Shown piece after piece: positions 59,620 through 64,000 of a stretch of DNA of 64,000 bases; within the stretch, counting starts at the first letter, position 1; the number at the start of each line of letters is the position of its first letter. The notes under the pieces are model-generated. The model saw only the letters and a program-made list of their open reading frames with translations. It had not been told where the DNA came from and did not search any database. The position numbers were made by a program, and so were the translations under genes. The stretch is from an uncultured Alistipes sp. (GTDB taxonomy: Bacteria; Bacteroidota; Bacteroidia; Bacteroidales; Rikenellaceae): NCBI GenBank assembly GCA_938014215.1, contig CALLRW010000040.1:74204-138203 (forward strand), read 5' to 3'.

Positions 59620-60471
59620 TCAATCCACCATCGCCTGTGCCTTTGCCAGAAGCGATAAAAAAGGTTTGCGAAGCGATTTGAGGCGTTCTTGGTCTTCGTC
59701 CATGTCGAAGTCCGTCACTGATGCCTCGGTGTCGAGAATCAGCCCGGCGAGGTCTTTGGCGGACTCGATGAAAGCAGCCCATTCTTCACCGAGGTCAAAC
59801 CGGAAGAAATCCACAAGCGGCGAACTGTCATCGAATCTCGACTTGTGCAGGATTTTTTGCAGGGCGGCGTGGGCGATGCAGCACAAGGCTGTTTCACGAT
59901 GTTCCGTGACCAAAGTGCCGGAATGTGCGGAGGTCGTGTTGGAATGGGTGTCCAAACAGAGTCCGGTGTCACGGTCGGCAATTTCAGTCTTTGCCAGACT
60001 TACGAGTTGTCCACATATTACGCCAGTTTCGGCAGCGGTCGTTTTGCCGATTACCCAATCGGACAATACCTCACGGAGCTGTCTGGCAAAGTCCGGCTGC
60101 TCCTGTGCATTGCGGGGCTGTGCTGCCTGACCGGATTGTACGGTCATGGTAATGACCACGCTTTTGGGAAGCTGGATGCGGGTCAGCAAACCGAATGCCT
60201 CCATTGCACTCAAAAAAGAACGGACGGTAGCCCTGTGCCAATGCCACTCCGATGCGAGGTCGGAAACGGTCAGGTGGCACTGGTTGGGTTGCAGCACGTA
60301 GGCCTTCTTTCTTAAAAACGGAGAAACGAAACCTGCCAGTGATTTGTCCAACAGGTCACAGTACGCTTCGGTGCGTGTTTTGCGTTCATCCCCTTTCTCC
60401 TTGAGATATTCGAATACCTCCCTGTCTGCCAATATGGAAACAGGTATCTTTTGGTTATTTTTCATTTTCAT
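59620..60471 (-). CDS. Mobilization accessory protein with winged-helix-like domain
   Basis: A 283-residue soluble protein. The N-terminal half (residues 5-110) looks like a DNA-binding protein: VSILADREVFEYLKEKGDER, RTEAYCDLLDKSLAG and the winged-helix-like LTVSDLASEWHWHRATVRSF and LSAMEAFGLLTRIQLPKSV. This resembles replication-initiator or relaxosome accessory types in Bacteroidales. The C-terminal half is helical and unknown. It lies directly upstream of the oriT candidate and the relaxase on the same strand, as expected for a relaxosome partner. Its start overlaps the end of the previous gene by 17 bases. Confidence 0.75.
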   Translation of the reverse strand: MKMKNNQKIPVSILADREVFEYLKEKGDERKTRTEAYCDLLDKSLAGFVSPFLRKKAYVLQPNQCHLTVSDLASEWHWHRATVRSFLSAMEAFGLLTRIQLPKSVVITMTVQSGQAAQPRNAQEQPDFARQLREVLSDWVIGKTTAAETGVICGQLVSLAKTEIADRDTGLCLDTHSNTTSAHSGTLVTEHRETALCCIAHAALQKILHKSRFDDSSPLVDFFRFDLGEEWAAFIESAKDLAGLILDTEASVTDFDMDEDQERLKSLRKPFLSLLAKAQAMVD

Positions 60472-61045
60472 TCGGTTTTAATGATTCATATTGTGCGGAT
60501 ATATCAGTGTTGCCGCTGTCCGCTTCATGCGGCAGATTTGCGTGATGATTCTCGTGATAGGATTCTGACAACATTCCGGGATGCTTTGCCCATCCGGAAA
60601 GTGTGTCCGTATCCTTGCATTCGGACATGACCCGAACGGAGGGATAGAACAGGGCTGCCAGAAGAAGATAGGCAATGGTTATCGCCAAGGTGTACAGATG
60701 CGGCACAAAGCCGATGACCAGTGCGCCCGATGCGAGTGTGACAAATGCACGGGGGCGGTCAAGCAACCTGCGTAACCAGTTGTCCGTCCGTCGGAACGAA
60801 AACATTGCGGCACAGACACCGGTAGAGAGTAGGATTCCAAACTCACCCATATGTCCACAGGCATATACATAATGGAAAAGAAGCAGGCATATCAGCCATA
60901 CTTGCACATACAGTTTACGGGCGTTGCCGCTTCGTGCCATTGCCATGTAAAAGGGTGTCATGAACCGCTTGTTGTTCTTGTACAATGACATTGATACCCC
61001 GAAAGGTATCGCGCAGAAAATGAGTAGCAGGATATTCAGTAACAT
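60455..61045 (-). CDS. Polytopic membrane protein in the mobilization operon
   Basis: About 196 residues from the ATG at 61045; the frame is open to 61249 but the upstream part overlaps the previous gene. Hydrophobic segments lie at about residues 2-18, 48-66, 70-84 and 100-135 (LLNILLLIFCAIPFGVS, VWLICLLLFHYVYACG, LVIGFVPHLYTLAITIAYLL). The C-terminal tail is soluble and charged. No family recognised. It shares overlaps with both neighbours, so it is translated with them. A role in anchoring the relaxosome or in entry exclusion is possible but unproven. Confidence 0.7.
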   Translation of the reverse strand: MLLNILLLIFCAIPFGVSMSLYKNNKRFMTPFYMAMARSGNARKLYVQVWLICLLLFHYVYACGHMGEFGILLSTGVCAAMFSFRRTDNWLRRLLDRPRAFVTLASGALVIGFVPHLYTLAITIAYLLLAALFYPSVRVMSECKDTDTLSGWAKHPGMLSESYHENHHANLPHEADSGNTDISAQYESLKPNENEK

Positions 61046-61437
61046 AAGTAATAGGGCTTTTCGGGTATGGGAGTGGGACGCACAATGAGTTCCAACTGGA
61101 CAATACCGTATGTCGCCAGCCGGATAAGGGTTTCGGCATCCTTGGGCGAAAAGTACATGGCCGCTTTCTTGATGCGCTGCTTGAATGTAATGTCTTGCTT
61201 TCGGTAGATGGCCAAAGCCTTGTCCAGTTCGTGTTCGGGAATAGTCCATGTCGTACCCTCGGCGTGTATGCCGTTCGTCTTGAAGGCACGCAGTACCAAT
61301 GTACGGGAAACGAGGTAGTCGGTGCGGTCGGTTCTTGAGATGATATGCTCCTTGTAGAGATTGTCATCGGCAACCTCTATCCACGTCCGGTAGGCATTGA
61401 TGCAATAGACCATCTGTCGGTATAAGGTGTTTCTCAT
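61036..61437 (-). CDS. Small ICE protein, function unknown
   Basis: A 133-residue protein from the ATG at 61437, which overlaps the previous stop (ATGA). N-terminal part MRNTLYRQMVYCINAYRTWI, then RTDYLVSRTLVLRAFKTNGI and a helical FKQRIKKAAMYFSPKDAETL section. No signal peptide or membrane segment. Basic character suggests nucleic-acid contact. Its end overlaps the next start by 10 bases. Family unknown. Confidence 0.68.
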   Translation of the reverse strand: MRNTLYRQMVYCINAYRTWIEVADDNLYKEHIISRTDRTDYLVSRTLVLRAFKTNGIHAEGTTWTIPEHELDKALAIYRKQDITFKQRIKKAAMYFSPKDAETLIRLATYGIVQLELIVRPTPIPEKPYYLCY

Positions 61438-61886
61438 ATAAAATTCATCAGCACGTCGGACTTGTCTTTCTTGTATTTCAGGAACCCGCTTTTGGAGTGT
61501 AGTTCCAAGTCGAGGCATAAGTCCCCGTACATCTGCTCCAAAGAATCATAGATGGTGACAAGGATGCTGTTTACATTGCCCTCCGTATCCGTCTTGGCGT
61601 TCATCTTGAACATCTGTCCGAAAGCGGGATTCGAGTATGCACAAGTGCTGTGACCGAATTTTTCCGTCCGCATCGGAATATGGTGGTAGAGCGTGATCAA
61701 CTCCATGTCGTCCTCGAACATATCCATTACTTCGTCCAGTTCGTAAGGGGTGCGCAACGGAAACGTAAGCAGCACATAGTCGCCGTAGAACTGCGGTTCT
61801 TCCATCGTCGTCACATCGAGCAACTGCGGAAGTTGCAGGGGGACGAATGCCATGAAGTCATTATAAAAATGTCGTAACATATTCAT
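61434..61886 (-). CDS. Small ICE protein, function unknown
   Basis: A 150-residue acidic soluble protein (LRHFYNDFMAFVPLQLPQLL, GDYVLLTFPLRTPYELDEVM, then LVTIYDSLEQMYGDLCLDLE). It looks like a mixed alpha/beta protein; no named family recognised. It is followed with a four-base overlap by the next gene and preceded by a lipoprotein gene 21 bases upstream. Confidence 0.68.
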   Translation of the reverse strand: MNMLRHFYNDFMAFVPLQLPQLLDVTTMEEPQFYGDYVLLTFPLRTPYELDEVMDMFEDDMELITLYHHIPMRTEKFGHSTCAYSNPAFGQMFKMNAKTDTEGNVNSILVTIYDSLEQMYGDLCLDLELHSKSGFLKYKKDKSDVLMNFI

Positions 61887-61907
61887 ATCTTTTTCTGTTG
61901 TTATATT

Positions 61908-62957
61908 TTACAGCGTGTGTATGAATGCCTCCATCAGCATTCCGGGCAGCTCGTCCAAGCGGTTGTCTCCGGGGTGCAGCATCCTGCCCAACTCCCTGAA
62001 AGCGTCGGGTGTCTGCGAGGCAAGCATATCGAGTTGCTCTCTTTCTTCGGCTGAAAGCAACGCCAGGCAGAAACCGTCCAACGACGAATAAGGCTGGAGA
62101 AGCATCCAGATGTAGGCTTGTGCCTGTGCCGGTGTCTTGACTTTTTTATTGCAGATGTCGTCGATACAGGTTCGGATATTCTGAATCAGCCTGCGGTTGG
62201 TGCGCATGGCCAGATAAATCATGGCATTGCGATAGGTGATGTCGTTCCGTTCGGCGGCAAGGAATATCTGTGCACAGCATCGTTCCGTGTCATGAGTGAT
62301 GTCGGAAAGATTCTCGCCGTCGAAATCAGGCAGACGTGAAAGGAATGCCCGGTACACGGCATCCTCCTTTTCGATAAAGGTCGTCAGGTCTGCCATACAA
62401 TGAATACCGTAATCAATCGTTTCAGCAAGGGTAGTTCGATAAGTGGCAAGAATGTGTTGTCGGTTTCTCTGACTGACGGGCCGGTTATCCAATGAGGCAA
62501 AGAACGGTCGGATTGTTTCAGCCGCACGATGCAACTCTTTGTCTTCAAGATGCGGTGAGATTTGTTCTTTTACCCACAGTATATCCTTATAAGTGCGTGT
62601 TTGAGACAGCACCATCCGTGAAAATTCCATGCGGATGGAATCATGTATCTGTTCACACTCTTCTCTTACAGTGGAATGAAGCCGGCCAAGCGTATCACAT
62701 TCGAGATGCAGGAATACGGAATCCCTCAATGTTTGCCATTGCTTGAGGTGTCCGGCCAATTCTTTAATGGAGAGTTTTTTCTGCCTGCGTATGTCGGACA
62801 GGTATTCCCTGTATGTTCCGGCAGGGTCATTCTTGGCTTTCGCCAATCGTTTGCCATTGCCGTTGTCGCATGACGCGCATAGGAATATGGCAATCGAAAC
62901 GGCAATTATTTTGGCAAAGATTATCGGCTGTTTTAAGTTCGATTTTAATGTTTTCAT
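61908..62957 (-). CDS. Lipoprotein of the mobilization operon, function unknown
   Basis: A 349-residue protein with an N-terminal signal and lipobox (AIFLCASC, Cys about residue 30) followed by DNGNGK. The mature part is helical and charged throughout (YLSDIRRQKKLSIKELAGHL, ETIRPFFASLDNRPVSQRN, CCAQIFLAAERNDITYRNAM). No family recognised. It has its own promoter and is the first gene of the minus-strand unit that continues through the relaxase. Being lipid-anchored, it may act in surface exclusion or in the envelope part of transfer. Confidence 0.75.
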   Translation of the reverse strand: MKTLKSNLKQPIIFAKIIAVSIAIFLCASCDNGNGKRLAKAKNDPAGTYREYLSDIRRQKKLSIKELAGHLKQWQTLRDSVFLHLECDTLGRLHSTVREECEQIHDSIRMEFSRMVLSQTRTYKDILWVKEQISPHLEDKELHRAAETIRPFFASLDNRPVSQRNRQHILATYRTTLAETIDYGIHCMADLTTFIEKEDAVYRAFLSRLPDFDGENLSDITHDTERCCAQIFLAAERNDITYRNAMIYLAMRTNRRLIQNIRTCIDDICNKKVKTPAQAQAYIWMLLQPYSSLDGFCLALLSAEEREQLDMLASQTPDAFRELGRMLHPGDNRLDELPGMLMEAFIHTL

Positions 62958-62983
62958 ACTATATCATTTCGTACTATTTAGTG

Positions 62984-62991
62984 CAAAACTA
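62984..62991 (-). promoter_or_regulatory. -7 box of the mobilization operon
   Basis: On the minus strand this reads TAGTTTTG, a match to TAnnTTTG, 26 bases before the ATG at 62957. TACTAT and related motifs lie close by. Confidence 0.6.
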
Positions 62992-63057
62992 TATATTATT
63001 TTTGATACTTCGCATCCGAAAAACCGTATTTTGTGCATTTTTTAATATCGTACTTAA

Positions 63058-63136
63058 TAGTATGATTACCAATGAAAACAAGTGAAGATAAAACACGTGG
63101 AAATGTACGATTTTCGTTTTTTAATATAGTATGATT
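63058..63136. repeat. Direct repeat TAGTATGATT in the divergent promoter region
   Basis: TAGTATGATT occurs at about 63058 and again at about 63127, between the divergent lipoprotein and recombinase-like genes. Further TACTAT and ATACTA motifs flank them. The pattern resembles the motif-rich region in front of parA and suggests a binding site for an element-encoded regulator. Confidence 0.5.
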
Positions 63137-63157
63137 CATATACTCGAATAAAACTTG

Positions 63158-63165
63158 TATATTTG
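63158..63165 (+). promoter_or_regulatory. -7 box of the recombinase-like gene
   Basis: TATATTTG matches TAnnTTTG, 31 bases before the ATG at 63196. No TTTG stands at the -33 spacing. Confidence 0.65.
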
Positions 63166-63195
63166 CACTTGTTATCATGAATATTGTATATTGAT

Positions 63196-63807
63196 ATGGC
63201 AAAAGTCGGTTATATATTCGAGGCTAATTCCTACGATGCGTTTGATGCGGATAAGGAATGGATGCGCCAATATGGGTGTGTACAGGTGGTTGAAGAATCG
63301 GTCGGACACGAGACGCTTAGGCCGAGATGGAAACAACTGATGTCGAATCTTGAAAGAGGAGACGAATTGGTGATGTCAAAATTCAGCAATGCCGTTCGTG
63401 GTTTACGGGAACTATCGGCATTGATTGAGCTATGCCGCATCAAGGTCGTGCGTATTATCTCCATTCACGATAAAATTGACACCGACAACAAATTGTTTCC
63501 GGACACGACACCGGCGGAAGTATTGGCCATGTTCGGGGCATTACCGGAGGAAGTGGCTGTTTTGCGGAAGTCGTCGGATAAAATTATACGCCTGCAGCAG
63601 AGTATCAGTATTCCGATTTCCAAAAAAAGTATGAGTAAAACTGAACGGGACAAAAAAATCGTGGATATGTATAACAATGGGTATTCAATCCGTGATATTT
63701 GGAAAGAAAGCGGTGTCCAAAGTAAAAGCACCGTGTACAGCATTCTCAATAAATACAAGGTTCAGCTTAACCGAACACCGGGACGAGTGCCGGGCATCCG
63801 GAAATAG
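63196..63807 (+). CDS. Serine-recombinase-like protein without catalytic Arg/Ser
   Basis: About 203 residues from the ATG at 63196. The N-terminal part has the fold pattern of resolvases (AKVGYIFEANSYDAFDADKE, LRPRWKQLMSNLERGDELVM, KFSNAVRGLRELSALIELC, KVVRIISIHDKIDTDNKLFP). In active enzymes the Y-x-R-V-S block carries the catalytic Ser; here the block is Y-I-F-E-A, so Arg is Phe and Ser is Ala. The C-terminus has a helix-turn-helix (VDMYNNGYSIRDIWKESGV). It is probably a DNA-binding protein or regulator, not an active recombinase. This group is frequent in Bacteroidales elements. It is divergent to the mobilization operon. Confidence 0.82.
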   Translation: MAKVGYIFEANSYDAFDADKEWMRQYGCVQVVEESVGHETLRPRWKQLMSNLERGDELVMSKFSNAVRGLRELSALIELCRIKVVRIISIHDKIDTDNKLFPDTTPAEVLAMFGALPEEVAVLRKSSDKIIRLQQSISIPISKKSMSKTERDKKIVDMYNNGYSIRDIWKESGVQSKSTVYSILNKYKVQLNRTPGRVPGIRK

Positions 63808-63975
63808 AACTTATAAATCAATATGGATATTGAAAATCAATAGATTGCTTGCGTAATTCATCGTTTTTTCGGATACTGTTCCAAATAGTGTGTCTAGGGA
63901 GGAATAAATAAAAAAGTCTACAGATTTTTTAGATTTGTAGAGGCAAACCAACAAAAACTAAAAAAGAGTAGACTT
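63808..63975. other. Intergenic stretch, possible left end of an insertion sequence
   Basis: No gene is visible. TCTACAGAT (63917-63925) and ATTTGTAGA (63933-63941) form an inverted repeat that overlaps TAGATTTG (63930-63937), a possible -7 box for the frame that starts at 63976. GTGTCTAGGGAGG near 63890 could be the outer end of an insertion sequence, but the other end is outside the window. Confidence 0.35.
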
Positions 63976-64000
63976 ATGGTGTTGACAAAGGAACAACTTT
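63976..64000 (+). CDS. Start of an unidentified gene, cut by the window edge
   Basis: The frame ATGGTGTTGACAAAGGAAC gives MVLTKEQL and runs to the edge. AAAAAGAG stands in front as a ribosome-binding site. A transposase is possible because the preceding sequence looks like the end of an insertion sequence, but eight residues are not enough to tell. Confidence 0.35.

Noticed and set aside
1..64000. Search for tRNA, rRNA and an integrase or attachment site
   Set aside because: Nothing with the needed conserved sequence was recognised on either strand; the integrase and element ends are probably outside the window.

Overview
The window looks like a large part of an integrative and conjugative element (ICE), or a closely related conjugative island, from a gut Bacteroidales (Bacteroides, Parabacteroides or Alistipes type). 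The evidence is a CTnDOT-style tra gene order (traG, traJ, traK, traM, traN, traO and a coupling protein), promoters of the Bacteroidetes form TTTG-N19-TAnnTTTG, many Sec-signal or lipobox surface proteins, and a BtuG/BtuB vitamin B12 locus. No integrase, rRNA, tRNA or CRISPR array was seen. The element runs off both edges.

Layout. 1-13.9 kb (+): the mating-pair-formation operon, ending with the coupling ATPase and a strong terminator. Two orphan DNA methyltransferases sit between tra genes. 14-25 kb (mostly -): a YhcG-type nuclease, a decayed AlbA-type gene fragment, small ICE proteins, a parA / small basic protein / parB partition cassette, a COG1373 ATPase (+) and an M23 peptidase. 25.4-41.3 kb (+): a second long accessory operon with DUF4099-like and triple-repeat proteins, a toprim protein, a PH-domain membrane protein, secreted helical proteins, an M23-like gene split at a run of nine A, ArdC/MutS-I-like protein, a glucosaminidase-M23 hydrolase, an SSB-like protein and an ArdC antirestriction protein. 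41.4-43.8 kb (-): more small ICE genes. 43.9-56.4 kb (+): a cobalamin-riboswitch-led B12 uptake island (surface lipoproteins, BtuG, a Y1-transposase-like protein, BtuB, BtuF, BtuC, BtuD, a DUF2284 protein). 56.5-63 kb (-): an OmpA protein, a MobV-type relaxase with a likely oriT in front of it, its accessory protein and a small-protein operon. 63.2-63.8 kb (+): a serine-recombinase-like protein without the catalytic Arg/Ser. The right edge may enter an insertion sequence.

How it fits together. The relaxase and accessory protein would process oriT, the coupling ATPase would hand DNA to the Tra channel, and the wall hydrolases would open peptidoglycan. ArdC, the two methyltransferases and the SSB-like protein would protect incoming DNA. 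ParA/ParB suggests maintenance of an extrachromosomal form. The B12 island is cargo that would help a recipient compete for corrinoids.

Most interesting signals: six minus-strand gene clusters begin with related leaders of roughly 200-310 bases. Each has a short hairpin close to the start codon whose stem sequence changes while pairing is kept, and some pairs work only as G-U on the minus strand. This looks like a family of structured cis-RNAs. Others are a TACTA/TAGTA-rich partition or operator region with similar motifs at two more promoters, a Y1 transposase-like gene whose expected catalytic Tyr is His, fused by start/stop overlaps into the B12 operon, an AxxRW C-terminal motif shared by four secreted ICE proteins, and four apparent single-base frameshifts, one of them on a classic -1 slippery run.
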